Source: Microbispora sp. ZYX-F-249 (GTDB lineage Bacteria; Actinomycetota; Actinomycetes; Streptosporangiales; Streptosporangiaceae). From it: DNA of 64,000 bases. The notes under the pieces are model-generated. The model was given only the letters and a program-made list of their open reading frames with translations. It was not told the DNA's origin and ran no database searches. The stretch spans positions 124,001-188,000 of the forward strand of contig NZ_JBDJAW010000013.1 in NCBI RefSeq assembly GCF_039649665.1. Direction: 5' to 3'. Made by a program: the position numbers and the translations under genes. Positions 54,061 to 64,000 of the stretch are shown here, in pieces (within the stretch, counting starts at the first letter, position 1; every line of letters begins with the position of its first letter).

Positions 54061-55946
54061 CACGACTCCTTGACCGCGGTGTCGTACTCCGCCAGCTCTT
54101 CCTCGGTGAGGTACTTCTCCAGCTCGGAGCGCTCGAACAGGCTGATGAGGTCGCCCCGCATGGACGGCTGGATCTTCTCCTCGACCGTGACGGACGTGCC
54201 GTCCGGGGAGGCGGAGCAGACCAGCAGCCTGCGCCGCCACTCGGCCGACATGCCCGGGTAGTCGTCGCGGGTGTGACCGCCGCGGCTCTCCTCCCGCAGC
54301 AGCGCGGCCTTCGCCACGCACTCGCTCACCAGCAGCATGTTCCGCAGGTCGAGCGCCAGGTGCCAGCCGGGGTTGTAGATACGGCTGCCCGAGGAGGCGC
54401 AGTTCTTGGCCCGCTCCTTGAGCTTCTCGATGACCTGGAGGGCCTCGCTGATCTCCTCGGACTTGCGGATGATGCCGACCAGGTCGTTCATCGTGCGCTG
54501 CAGCTCGTGGTGGACCTCGTACGGGTTCTCCCCGCCGGTGCGCTCCAGCGGGGCCAGCGCCTCGGCCTTGGCCTCATCGAGGCCGCTCACCGCCGGCCGC
54601 CTGGCCAACCCGTCCACGTACGCGGCGGCTCCCGCGCCGGCCCGGCGGCCGAACACCAGCAGGTCCGACAGCGAGTTGCCGCCGAGGCGGTTCGAGCCGT
54701 GCATGCCGCCGGAGACCTCGCCGGCCGCGAACAGCCCGGGGACCGACGCGGCGCCGGTGTCGGCGTTCACCTCGACGCCGCCCATGACGTAGTGGCAGGT
54801 CGGGCCGACCTGCATGGGCTCCTTCGTGATGTCGACGTCCGCCAGCTCCTTGAACTGGTGGTGCATCGACGGCAGCCGCCTGGTGATTTCGGCGGCGGGC
54901 AGGCGGGTGGACACGTCGAGGAACACGCCGCCCTGCGGTGACCCGCGCCCGGCCTTCACCTCGGCGTTGATCGCCCTGGCCACCTCGTCACGGGGCAGCA
55001 GCTCCGGCGGACGCCGGTTGTTGGCCTGGTCGTCGTACCAGCGGTCCGCCTCCTCCTCGGTCGTCGCGTACTTGTCCTTGAACACGTCCGGGATGTAGTC
55101 GAACATGAAGCGGCGGCCCTCGGAGTTGCGCAGGACACCGCCGTCGCCGCGCACCGACTCCGTCACCAGGATGCCGCGCACCGACGGGGGCCAGACCATG
55201 CCCGTCGGGTGGAACTGGATGAACTCCATGTTGATGAGCTTCGCGCCGGCGAGCAGGGCCAGCGCGTGGCCGTCACCGGTGTACTCCCAGGAGTTCGACG
55301 TGACGACGAACGACTTGCCGATGCCGCCGGTGGCCAGGACCACGGCGGGGGCGTCGAAGACGATGAACTCGCCGGTCTCGCGCCAGTAGCCGAAGGCCCC
55401 GGAGATCGCGTCGCCGTCCTTGAGCAGCCGGGTGATCGTGCACTCGGCGAAGACCTTGATGTACGCCTCGGGGTCGCCGTGCAGCTTCTCGTCCTCCTGC
55501 TGCAGGGCGACGACGCGCTGCTGCAGGGTGCGGATCATCTCCAGGCCGGTACGGTCGCCGACGTGGGCGAGCCGCGGGTACTCGTGGCCGCCGAAGTTGC
55601 GCTGGCTGATCTTGCCGTCCTTGGTGCGGTCGAACAGCGCGCCCCAGGCCTCCAGCTCCCAGACGCGGTCCGGGGCCTCCTTCGCGTGCAGCTCCGCCAT
55701 GCGCCAGTTGTTGAGGAACTTGCCTCCGCGCATGGTGTCGCGGAAGTGAACCATCCAGTTGTCGCTGCTGTTGACGTTGCCCATCGCGGCGGCGGCGCCG
55801 CCCTCGGCCATGACCGTGTGGGCCTTGCCGAACAGCGACTTGCAGACGATGGCCGTCCGCTTGCCCTGCTGCCGCGCCTCGATCGCCGCGCGGAGCCCCG
55901 CTCCACCGGCTCCGATGACGACGACGTCGTATTCGTGACGCTCCAC
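54060..55946 (-). CDS. sdhA: Succinate dehydrogenase flavoprotein subunit (Sdh1)
   Basis: 628 residues. FAD-binding GAGGAGLRAA near residue 12, the covalent-FAD histidine in KSLFGKAHTVMAEGG, and the later SNRLGGNSLSDLLVFGRRAG. Oxidises succinate to fumarate, or reverse. The ATG start is 10 bp after the membrane subunit gene, and its stop overlaps sdhB. Its length and layout match the Sdh1 group of actinobacteria. Confidence 0.96.
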   Translation of the reverse strand: MERHEYDVVVIGAGGAGLRAAIEARQQGKRTAIVCKSLFGKAHTVMAEGGAAAAMGNVNSSDNWMVHFRDTMRGGKFLNNWRMAELHAKEAPDRVWELEAWGALFDRTKDGKISQRNFGGHEYPRLAHVGDRTGLEMIRTLQQRVVALQQEDEKLHGDPEAYIKVFAECTITRLLKDGDAISGAFGYWRETGEFIVFDAPAVVLATGGIGKSFVVTSNSWEYTGDGHALALLAGAKLINMEFIQFHPTGMVWPPSVRGILVTESVRGDGGVLRNSEGRRFMFDYIPDVFKDKYATTEEEADRWYDDQANNRRPPELLPRDEVARAINAEVKAGRGSPQGGVFLDVSTRLPAAEITRRLPSMHHQFKELADVDITKEPMQVGPTCHYVMGGVEVNADTGAASVPGLFAAGEVSGGMHGSNRLGGNSLSDLLVFGRRAGAGAAAYVDGLARRPAVSGLDEAKAEALAPLERTGGENPYEVHHELQRTMNDLVGIIRKSEEISEALQVIEKLKERAKNCASSGSRIYNPGWHLALDLRNMLLVSECVAKAALLREESRGGHTRDDYPGMSAEWRRRLLVCSASPDGTSVTVEEKIQPSMRGDLISLFERSELEKYLTEEELAEYDTAVKES

Positions 55947-55955
55947 TTGAAATCC

Positions 55956-56741
55956 TTATGCGAACGGGAAGTTGATGACGCCCTTGGCGACGAGCCGCAC
56001 GTACAGGTCGGCGATCATGACCGAGAAGAGCGAGGCCCAGGCGAACTTCTGGTGCTTCGCGTTGAGCTTCGAGACCAGGGTCCACGCCTTGTAGCGCAGC
56101 GGGTGCTTGGAGAAGTGGTTCAGGCGCCCGGCGGTGATGTGACGGCACGAGTGGCAGCCGAACGTGTAGCCGAGGATCAGTGCGGCGTTCACGAGCAGAA
56201 TCCAGCTGCCCAGCCCGGCGGGCCTGTGCACCAGCGCGAGCACCGCGTCGTACGTCAGGATCAGGCCGATGACGATGGCGAAGTAGAAGAAGTAGCGGTG
56301 GATGTTCTGCAGGATCAGCGGCAGACGCGTCTCACCGGTGTACTTCCCGTGCGGCTCGGCCACGGCGCACGCCGGCGGCGACAGCCAGAACGACCGGTAG
56401 TAGGCCTTGCGGTAGTAGTAGCAGGTGAGCCGGAACCCACCGGGCAGTCCGAGGATCAATATCCCGGGCGGCAGCGCGTACCAGTCGCCGAACGGGGCCA
56501 ACCCGAACAACCGGGCCCCTTCGGGACATGACGTCGCCAGACACGGCGACGAGAAAGGTGCGATGTACGGGTCGGTGAAGTAGCTCCCGTCAAAGGTCGC
56601 CCACACACCGTAAATCAAGAACAACAGGAGCCCGGCGAACGTGAGCGCCGGGGCCAGCCACCATCGGTCGGTGCGAAGAGTGCGCACCCTGATCTGCGCG
56701 CGTTGTTTCCTTGCCGCGCTCTCGGCCGTTGTCTGGGTCAT
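55956..56741 (-). CDS. Succinate dehydrogenase membrane anchor subunit (Sdh1 type)
   Basis: 261 residues with about five membrane helices and His-containing segments (FFYFAIVIGLILTYDAVLAL, GCHSCRHITAGRLNHF, FSKHPLRYKAW) seen in the single membrane subunit of mycobacterial-type Sdh1. The heme or quinone mode is not certain. Start ATG 56741 (GGAAGG upstream). Two CRP-like sites lie 110-150 bp before the start. Confidence 0.9.
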   Translation of the reverse strand: MTQTTAESAARKQRAQIRVRTLRTDRWWLAPALTFAGLLLFLIYGVWATFDGSYFTDPYIAPFSSPCLATSCPEGARLFGLAPFGDWYALPPGILILGLPGGFRLTCYYYRKAYYRSFWLSPPACAVAEPHGKYTGETRLPLILQNIHRYFFYFAIVIGLILTYDAVLALVHRPAGLGSWILLVNAALILGYTFGCHSCRHITAGRLNHFSKHPLRYKAWTLVSKLNAKHQKFAWASLFSVMIADLYVRLVAKGVINFPFA

Positions 56742-56852
56742 CGGAGACCTTCCACCCTCACTGACTCCGCGCACGCCGGAGCGACCGCGCCGTACTGCTC
56801 AGGCCGTGCGCGTTATTGGTGGGGCACACATTACGACGAGCACATCACGAAG

Positions 56853-56893
56853 TGTGAGGAGGGTCACTCCTCCTCCATGTGATCTCGGTCACT
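56853..56893. promoter_or_regulatory. Two CRP-like sites upstream of the Sdh1 operon
   Basis: TGTGA-GGAGGG-TCACT (56853-56868) and TGTGA-TCTCGG-TCACT (56878-56893) follow the CRP/GlxR pattern TGTGA-N6-TCACA, 25 bp apart. The second overlaps the stop of the response-regulator gene. GTGACCGAGATCAC (minus-strand reading of the second) differs at one base from the palindrome at 2070-2083. Confidence 0.55.
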
Positions 56894-57326
56894 TCCCCGG
56901 CAGTTTGACCACGGTCACGAAGAATTCGTCGACCTGCCGTACTACCCGCGTGAACTGGTCGAAATCCACGGGTTTTGTGATGTACGCGTTGGCGTGCAGG
57001 TTGTATCCACGCAGGATATCCTGCTCGGCCTCCGATGTGGTGAGGATCACAACGGGGATGCTCCGCAGGGAGGGGTCCTTCTTGACCTCCTCCAGCACCT
57101 CGAAGCCGTTCACGCGGGGCAGGTTGAGGTCGAGCAGCACCAGGTCGGGCCGGGGCGCCGAGGTGTACGGCCCCTCGGCGCGCAGGAAGGCCAGCGCCTG
57201 CTCGCCGTCGTTGACCACGTGGAGGTTGTTGCCGACCTTGTTGTAGGAGAACGCCTCCTGGCAGAGCAGGACGTCGCCCGGGTCGTCCTCGACCAGGAGG
57301 ACCTCGATCGGGCGGAATTCAGTCAT
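56889..57326 (-). CDS. Rcp1-type single-domain response regulator
   Basis: 145 residues, receiver domain only. Acidic pocket LVEDDPGD, phospho-Asp in [13 protein letters not shown], switch Thr in ILTTSEAE, and Lys in YITKPVDF. The EDDPGD and KPVD patterns are typical of Rcp1-like regulators that pair with a phytochrome-like kinase. The start ATG 57326 overlaps the kinase stop by 8 bp (ATGACTGA), so the two are coupled. It has no output domain; it must act by protein contact or phosphotransfer. Confidence 0.93.
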   Translation of the reverse strand: MTEFRPIEVLLVEDDPGDVLLCQEAFSYNKVGNNLHVVNDGEQALAFLRAEGPYTSAPRPDLVLLDLNLPRVNGFEVLEEVKKDPSLRSIPVVILTTSEAEQDILRGYNLHANAYITKPVDFDQFTRVVRQVDEFFVTVVKLPGK

Positions 57327-58923
57327 CGGGATCTCCCAGGGCCGGCAGCGTCCAGCGGAATGTGGCTCCGGCGCTCTCGTTCGTGTCGAGCCAGATCCGG
57401 CCGCCATGATATTCGACGATTTTGCGGCACAGAGCCAGTCCGATGCCCGTTCCCGGGTAGACGTCCCTCGGGTGCAGGCGCTGGAAGATCAGGAAGATCC
57501 GGTCGGCGTACTTCGCGTCGACGCCGATCCCGTTGTCCGCGCAGCTTAACTCCCACATGTCGCCGTTCCGCCGTACGCCGATGTGGACGCGGGGAGGCTC
57601 CTCGGAACGGAACTTGAGCGCGTTGCTGACGAGGTTCTGGAAGAGCTGGGTCAGCAGCGTGCGGTTGCCGACGACCTTGGGCATGTCGTCGTTCGTGACC
57701 GTGGCGCCGGTCTCCGACAGCCGGGAGTCGAGGTTGCGCAGGGCGGCGGCCAGCGCGTCGCCCGTGTCCATCTCCTCCCGCTCGCCGCCCACCCGGCCCA
57801 CCCGCGAGAAGTCGAGCAGGTCGTTGATGAGCAGCTGCATGCGGCGGGCGCCGTCGACCGCGAAGCCGATGTACTGCCGCGCGCGGTCGTCGAGGCGGTC
57901 GGCGTAGCGCTGCTCCAGCATCTGGGTGAAGCTCGCCACCTTGCGCAGCGGCTCCTGCAGGTCGTGGCTGGCCACATAGGCGAACTGCTCGAGCTCCCGG
58001 TTGGAACGCTTGAGCTCCTCGGCCTGCTCGGCGAGCTGCTGGCGGGCCTCGACGGACGACTGCCACTCGGTCATGATGCGGCGGCGCATCCCGTCGATGT
58101 GGCCGGACAGCTCCCACAGCTCGGCCGGCCGCTCGACCCCGAGCTCGTGGTCGAAGTCGCCCGCCGCGACCGCCCGGACCTGCCGGGTGAGCCGCGCGAT
58201 CGGGCCGGCGACGGCGCGGCGCACGATCAGCGCGCAGAACACGATCGCCAGCACCATCGCGCCGGCCAGCGCCGCGACCGCCCAGTAGATGGTGTTCCAC
58301 CCGGAGTAGAGCCGGTCCCTGGCGACGTCGTGCAAGCGCCCCAGCACGGCCTGCTGCTCGTCGAGGGCGGCCCTGACCGCCGAGAAGCGCTGCAGGTTGT
58401 GCTTGGCCAGGTCGGTGAGCGGCGCCGGGCCGCTCTTGAGCGTCCGCGTGACCACGGGCTCGGCGTAGTCGCGCCGCCAGGCGTCCGTCGCCCCGGTGAG
58501 CTCGCGGATCTGCCGCCGCACGCCGTAGCCCTCGGGCAGCTCGGGGACGAGCTTGGCGATGGCGTCCTTGGCCGACTGCTCCTCGGCGACGCCCTGGCGA
58601 TAACTGTCGAGGTACTGCTGCTCGCCGGTCAGCCCGTAGCCGCGGATCGCGCCCTCCTGCGCCTGCACGGCCCGGGCCACCCGCAGCGTCTGCAGGGCGG
58701 CGGGGTCGACCGCGTCCACGAGGGTCCGCCGGGCGTCGTACGTCGTGGAGAGCGCGAGCAGGATCGCGCTGAGCGCGATCACGAAGATGACCAGGACGCC
58801 CGCTCCGGCGAGCAGGAACCACCGGCCGACCGGCAGGCGGGAGCCGCGCCCGGACGGGGCGAGCGGGGGCAGCGGGGGCGGGGTCGTCACGTCCGGCGCC
58901 TGGACAGAGTCGGGCACGGTCAT
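57319..58923 (-). CDS. Sensor histidine kinase with CHASE3-like input
   Basis: 534 residues. One N-terminal membrane helix (about 35-57), an extracytoplasmic helical CHASE3-like domain (about 60-205), a second membrane helix (about 210-232) and HAMP. HisKA follows (His in [19 protein letters not shown]), then an HATPase domain with [15 protein letters not shown] and GTGIGLAL. It stays membrane-bound and phosphorylates the following response regulator. Overlaps the phosphatase gene upstream by 4 bp (ATGA) and the regulator downstream by 8 bp. The stimulus is unknown. Confidence 0.93.
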   Translation of the reverse strand: MTVPDSVQAPDVTTPPPLPPLAPSGRGSRLPVGRWFLLAGAGVLVIFVIALSAILLALSTTYDARRTLVDAVDPAALQTLRVARAVQAQEGAIRGYGLTGEQQYLDSYRQGVAEEQSAKDAIAKLVPELPEGYGVRRQIRELTGATDAWRRDYAEPVVTRTLKSGPAPLTDLAKHNLQRFSAVRAALDEQQAVLGRLHDVARDRLYSGWNTIYWAVAALAGAMVLAIVFCALIVRRAVAGPIARLTRQVRAVAAGDFDHELGVERPAELWELSGHIDGMRRRIMTEWQSSVEARQQLAEQAEELKRSNRELEQFAYVASHDLQEPLRKVASFTQMLEQRYADRLDDRARQYIGFAVDGARRMQLLINDLLDFSRVGRVGGEREEMDTGDALAAALRNLDSRLSETGATVTNDDMPKVVGNRTLLTQLFQNLVSNALKFRSEEPPRVHIGVRRNGDMWELSCADNGIGVDAKYADRIFLIFQRLHPRDVYPGTGIGLALCRKIVEYHGGRIWLDTNESAGATFRWTLPALGDPDD

Positions 58924-60095
58924 GCTCCGGCCTCCCGGACACGCTGGTCGGGGTGGCCGCGGGCCACGAGCACGGCGGCGACGTCGTCGTGCATCGCGCC
59001 GTCGAGGCTGGCGATGATGCGGTCGAGGTCGATGCCGTCCTGCGCGCGGATCAGGTTCGCGAGCCCCTCGGTGCCGAGCAGGTCGCGGTTCTCACCGACG
59101 GTGGCCTCGATCAGGCCGTCGGTGTAGAGCAGCAGCGACCACCTGTCGCCCAGGGTGATGTCGATGGGCGACCACTGGATGTCCGGGAAGATCCCCAACG
59201 GCGGGCCGGACGGCGTCTCGGTGACCACGCCGAGCACGCCGTCGCGCAGCAGCAGCGGCGGTGGGTGCCCGATCACGTGCAGGCGGGCGGTGGTCAGGTC
59301 GGGGGCGATGGTGGCGCTGCACATCGTGGTGAAGATCTCCGGTGACTTGCGCTCGTGCCGCAGCAGCGTGTCGAGCGTGCGCAGCACGTCGTTGCCGGTC
59401 TGCCCGGCCAGCACCAGCGTGCGCCAGGCGATGCGCAGCGCCGTGCCGAGCGCGGCCTCGTCGGGCCCGTGCCCGCACACGTCGCCGATCAGCACGTGGA
59501 CCGCGCCGTCGGGCGTCTGCACGGTGTCCCAGAAGTCGCCCGCGAGCAGCCCGCCCGTACGTCCGGGAAGGTAGCGGGCCTGGTGGTGCAGGAGCATGGG
59601 GTCGAGCAGGGGGACCGGCAGCAGGCCGCGTTCGAGCCGGGAGTTCTCCTTGCTGACGATGCGTTCCTGCAGGAGCTCGCGCATGGCGAGGTCGGCGCGC
59701 TTGCGCTCGATGGCGTAGCGGATCGCGCGGATCAGCAGCCGGTCGTCGACGTCCTGCTTGACCAGGAAGTCCTGCGCCCCGGCGGCGACCGCCTCGATGC
59801 CGACGTGTGAGTCCCCGAGTCCGGTGAGGACGAGCACCGCCGTGTCCGTGGCCATGGCGAGGATCTGCTGGAGCGCCTCCAGCCCCGACGCGTCGGGAAG
59901 GGAGAGGTCGACGAGCACGCACTGCACGTCGTCGGTGAGCCGTGCCCGCCCCTCGGCGAGCGTCCGCGCCCAGGTGATCTTCGGTGGCCTCTCGGCGCCC
60001 GCCAGCAACTCCTCGACGAGAAACGCGTCGCCGGCGTCGTCCTCGATCAGCAGGAGGGTAAGCGGATCGGGCAGATCAGGTGAGACGGGGGTCAC
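58920..60095 (-). CDS. Receiver domain fused to PP2C/SpoIIE-type phosphatase
   Basis: 391 residues. An N-terminal receiver (about 10-135: LLIEDDAGDAFL, phospho-Asp in VLVDLSLPDASG, Lys in DFLVKQD) is joined by a short helix to an RsbU-like phosphatase (about 165-385: AGDFWD, GDVCGHG, LYTDGLIE). Such proteins dephosphorylate anti-sigma antagonists in the general stress pathway. GTG start with GGAGAGG 6 nt upstream. First gene of the cassette; its target is not in the window. Confidence 0.92.
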   Translation of the reverse strand: MTPVSPDLPDPLTLLLIEDDAGDAFLVEELLAGAERPPKITWARTLAEGRARLTDDVQCVLVDLSLPDASGLEALQQILAMATDTAVLVLTGLGDSHVGIEAVAAGAQDFLVKQDVDDRLLIRAIRYAIERKRADLAMRELLQERIVSKENSRLERGLLPVPLLDPMLLHHQARYLPGRTGGLLAGDFWDTVQTPDGAVHVLIGDVCGHGPDEAALGTALRIAWRTLVLAGQTGNDVLRTLDTLLRHERKSPEIFTTMCSATIAPDLTTARLHVIGHPPPLLLRDGVLGVVTETPSGPPLGIFPDIQWSPIDITLGDRWSLLLYTDGLIEATVGENRDLLGTEGLANLIRAQDGIDLDRIIASLDGAMHDDVAAVLVARGHPDQRVREAGA

Positions 60096-60162
60096 GAACG
60101 CCTCTCCAGCGTCGGGATCATCGTGGGCACAAACCTATCGTCTGGGGGCGGCCCGATAGGGC

Positions 60163-61089
60163 TCACACATCAACGAGCGCCTCTATTCCCTGGGGAAGCG
60201 TGCCGTCACGTGCCGCCTCGCCGAGGAACGACAACAGCGTCCCACGGAAGGCCTGCGCCGCCCGGGTCGGCTCGACGTCCTTGCGGTGGGCGAGGGCGAC
60301 CGTACGGCGAAGCCCGGGCAGCAGCGGTGTGCCCGTCAGCCTCGGCCGGTTCTCCAGCACCATCGAGGGCACGACCGCGATGCCCAGCCCCGCCTCGACG
60401 AACCGCAGCACCGCGTCCATCTCCCCGCCCTCCACCGCGAAGCGCGGCTCGAAGCCCGCCTGCCGGCAGGCCGCCAGCGTCGCCTCCCGCACGTCGTAGC
60501 CCCGGCGGAACATGACCATGGGCCGCCCGCGCAGGTCCTCGATCCGCATGTACGACCTGCGGCCCCGGACCGACGTGGAGGCCACGACGAGGTTCTCGCT
60601 CAGGATCTCCTGGGTCACCAGGGACGGGTCGCTGCTCTGCAGCGGGAGGATGATCAGCGCCAGGTCGAGCTGGCCCCGGGCGAGATCGCGGACGAGGTCG
60701 CGGGATCCGCCCTCCTCCACCTGCAGCTCTACCCCCGGGTAGTCGTGGTGGAAGCGGGCCAGCGCGTCGGCCAGCAGCCCGGCGCACAGCGACGGGGTCG
60801 CGCCCAGGCGCACCCGCCCCCGCCGCAGCCCCGCCAGCTCGGCGACCTCGCGCCGGGCGGTCTCCGCGTCGGCGAGCATGCGACGGGCGAGCGGGAGCAG
60901 CGCCTCACCCGCGGGGGTGAGCGTGACGTTGCCCCGCGCCCGGCTGAACAGGGGCGCTCCCAACTCGGTCTCCAGGCTCTTGATCTGCTTGCTCAGCGAC
61001 GGCTGCGCGACCCGCATCCGCTCCGCGGCCTGCGTGAAGTGCCGCGTCTCGGCCACGGCCATGAAGTAGGCCAGTTGCTGGAGCTGCAC
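60163..61089 (-). CDS. LysR-family regulator of the divergent sdh operon
   Basis: 308 residues. Winged helix (about 1-60: AYFMAVAETRHFTQAAERM, QPSLSKQIKSLETELG) and effector domain. GTG start at 61089. It is divergent from the sdhC2 gene; two identical palindromes ATAGCC-N3-GGCTAT lie in the 197-bp gap. It is therefore the likely regulator of the sdh2 operon; the effector is unknown. Confidence 0.92.
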   Translation of the reverse strand: MQLQQLAYFMAVAETRHFTQAAERMRVAQPSLSKQIKSLETELGAPLFSRARGNVTLTPAGEALLPLARRMLADAETARREVAELAGLRRGRVRLGATPSLCAGLLADALARFHHDYPGVELQVEEGGSRDLVRDLARGQLDLALIILPLQSSDPSLVTQEILSENLVVASTSVRGRRSYMRIEDLRGRPMVMFRRGYDVREATLAACRQAGFEPRFAVEGGEMDAVLRFVEAGLGIAVVPSMVLENRPRLTGTPLLPGLRRTVALAHRKDVEPTRAAQAFRGTLLSFLGEAARDGTLPQGIEALVDV

Positions 61090-61095
61090 GACTCA

Positions 61096-61110
61096 ATAGC
61101 CTAGGGCTAT
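61096..61110. promoter_or_regulatory. LysR operator 1
   Basis: ATAGCC-TAG-GGCTAT, a perfect palindrome 7 bp from the LysR start codon; it would allow autoregulation. Confidence 0.65.
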
Positions 61111-61212
61111 CGACGGAACCGGCTCGATGCGGGTCCCATGCGGGGAACAGGTGTGAATTTCGTCGCACACCTTGTGACTTCCGACTCTGGGAAACCGTAC
61201 GGGACAGAGCGC

Positions 61213-61227
61213 ATAGCCCGCGGCTAT
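61213..61227. promoter_or_regulatory. LysR operator 2
   Basis: ATAGCC-CGC-GGCTAT with identical arms to operator 1, 117 bp away. It lies about 22 bp upstream of the -35 box of the sdhC2 promoter, the usual activation position. Confidence 0.65.
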
Positions 61228-61248
61228 CGAAACCAGACCCGTCATGAC

Positions 61249-61278
61249 TTGGACGCCTCAAAAACGCGAACCTAGCGT
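61249..61278 (+). promoter_or_regulatory. Leaderless promoter of sdhC2
   Basis: TTGGAC (61249-61254), 18-bp spacer, TAGCGT (61273-61278), then 8 nt to GTG 61287. Confidence 0.55.
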
Positions 61279-61286
61279 CTATTCAC

Positions 61287-62090
61287 GTGACTGCGACTGT
61301 TGACCACTCCGTGGACCCCGCTTCTGTGGACAGGGGTTCGGCGACCGCGCCGGTTCCCGCGCATGACGCACCTCGCAAGCCCTCCGGGGCCGCGCCGCGT
61401 ACGCCTGACCGTCGCGGCCTGCTCGGCACCTCGGCCGGCAGGAAGGCCGTCATGGCCGTCACGGGGGCCGTTCTCGTGCTCTTCCTGATCGCCCACATGC
61501 TGGGCAATCTCAAGATCTTCCTGGGTGCCGACTCCTTCAACCACTATGCCGAATGGTTGCGCACCGTGGGCTCGCCCGCGTTGCCGAACCGGACGATTTT
61601 GACGATCACCGAGATCGTGCTCGCGCTCTGCGTCGTGCTGCACATGTGGGCGGCCGTGTCGCTCGCCCGCCGGGCGGCCAAGGCACGGCCCGTCAAGTAC
61701 GCGGCCAAGCGGAAGTCGCAGGCCAAGGGGTACGCCACGCACACCATGCGGTACGGCGGCGTGATCATCCTCCTCTTCGTGATCTGGCACCTGCTCGACA
61801 TGACCTTCGGCACGGTCAACCCCAAGGGCGGCGACGCCACGCCGTTCGACCGGATGGTCGCCGGCTTCCAGCCCGAGCGCTGGTGGGTGACGGTGTTCTA
61901 CCTGGTCGCCATGGTGATGGTCGGCCTCCACCTGCGCCACGGCCTGTGGAGCGCGTTCCAGTCGCTCGGCCTGACCCGCCGCCCCCGCTCTCGCGGCGCG
62001 CTGCAGACGGGCGCCGCCGCGGTCTCCGCGGTGCTGGTGCTCGGATTCGTCGCCGCGCCCATCTGCATCATGATCGGAGTGGTCAAGTGA
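61287..62090 (+). CDS. sdhC: Succinate dehydrogenase cytochrome b558 subunit (Sdh2)
   Basis: 267 residues. A hydrophilic 50-residue N-terminus is followed by five membrane helices of the b558 family. Heme-ligand-type histidines lie in [29 protein letters not shown] and [10 protein letters not shown]. Anchors the flavoprotein and reduces menaquinone. GTG start at 61287 from a leaderless-type promoter. The downstream sdhA follows closely. Confidence 0.94.
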   Translation: MTATVDHSVDPASVDRGSATAPVPAHDAPRKPSGAAPRTPDRRGLLGTSAGRKAVMAVTGAVLVLFLIAHMLGNLKIFLGADSFNHYAEWLRTVGSPALPNRTILTITEIVLALCVVLHMWAAVSLARRAAKARPVKYAAKRKSQAKGYATHTMRYGGVIILLFVIWHLLDMTFGTVNPKGGDATPFDRMVAGFQPERWWVTVFYLVAMVMVGLHLRHGLWSAFQSLGLTRRPRSRGALQTGAAAVSAVLVLGFVAAPICIMIGVVK

Positions 62091-62125
62091 AGTTCCGCCG
62101 CCGCGCCCAGCAGCAGGAGGAGCAC

Positions 62126-64000
<1,875 letters not shown>

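Noticed and set aside
56856-56872. GAGGAG/CTCCTC hairpin considered as a terminator of the response-regulator gene
   Set aside because: The stem is only 6 bp and the sequence is better explained by the CRP-like site TGTGA-N6-TCACT.

Overview
High-GC actinomycete chromosome, probably a Streptomyces- or Streptosporangium-like organism (the family is an inference). Support comes from the strong GC bias, frequent GTG and TTG starts, many leaderless genes with a TAnnnT box about 8 nt before the start codon, PASTA-less Ser/Thr kinases, a DUF1707 protein, MocR, and a conserved block of glpX, DUF4245, xseB, xseA, ispH, DUF6542 and ychF. About 50 protein genes fill the window. I see no tRNA, rRNA, CRISPR array or insertion sequence.

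Layout. 1-4770 (minus): a probable hydroxybutyrate/ester catabolic operon of 3-hydroxybutyrate dehydrogenase, GAF/PucR regulator, MHS-type symporter and secreted hydrolase. 4838-9148 (minus): class II fumarase preceded 3 bp upstream by a large NACHT STAND NTPase. 9218-14597: two Ser/Thr kinases flanking a secreted CBM2/discoidin/GH26 mannanase. 14697-16349: a second, class I [4Fe-4S] fumarase. 16537-22730: transporters and regulators (EamA/MocR divergent pair, MFS, LuxR-type ATPase). 22840-28867: DUF1707, glpX, TetR, DUF4245, LysR/RidA, a decayed TetR/FAD-monooxygenase pair, and xseB. 29001-37854: asnB lodged between xseB and xseA, a histone-like Ala/Pro/Glu-rich protein, ispH, DUF6542, rmuC, ychF and a VOC protein. 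37955-39358: an ECF sigma factor with a probable frameshift plus its membrane regulator. 39791-40633: a secreted coiled-coil protein.

40996-53258 (plus): a tightly packed, translationally coupled locus resembling the Tcp/Tn916-type conjugation apparatus. It encodes TcpC/VirB8, a small membrane protein, a TcpE domain fused to a ParA-like domain, VirB4, VirB6-like, a second VirB8-like, a lytic transglycosylase-NlpC/P60, a Nudix enzyme and a Pro/Gln-rich membrane protein. No relaxase, coupling ATPase, integrase or att repeats are visible. It may therefore be a resident secretion or cell-envelope machine rather than a mobile element.

53308-64000: two different succinate dehydrogenases flank a three-gene signalling cassette (response regulator, histidine kinase, receiver-PP2C phosphatase) and a LysR regulator. 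Sdh1 (B, A, membrane subunit; minus strand) has two CRP-like sites upstream. Sdh2 (cytochrome b558 SdhC, SdhA; plus strand) is divergent from the LysR gene across two identical ATAGCC-N3-GGCTAT palindromes. With two fumarases, two succinate dehydrogenases and glpX, the window is rich in central carbon metabolism.
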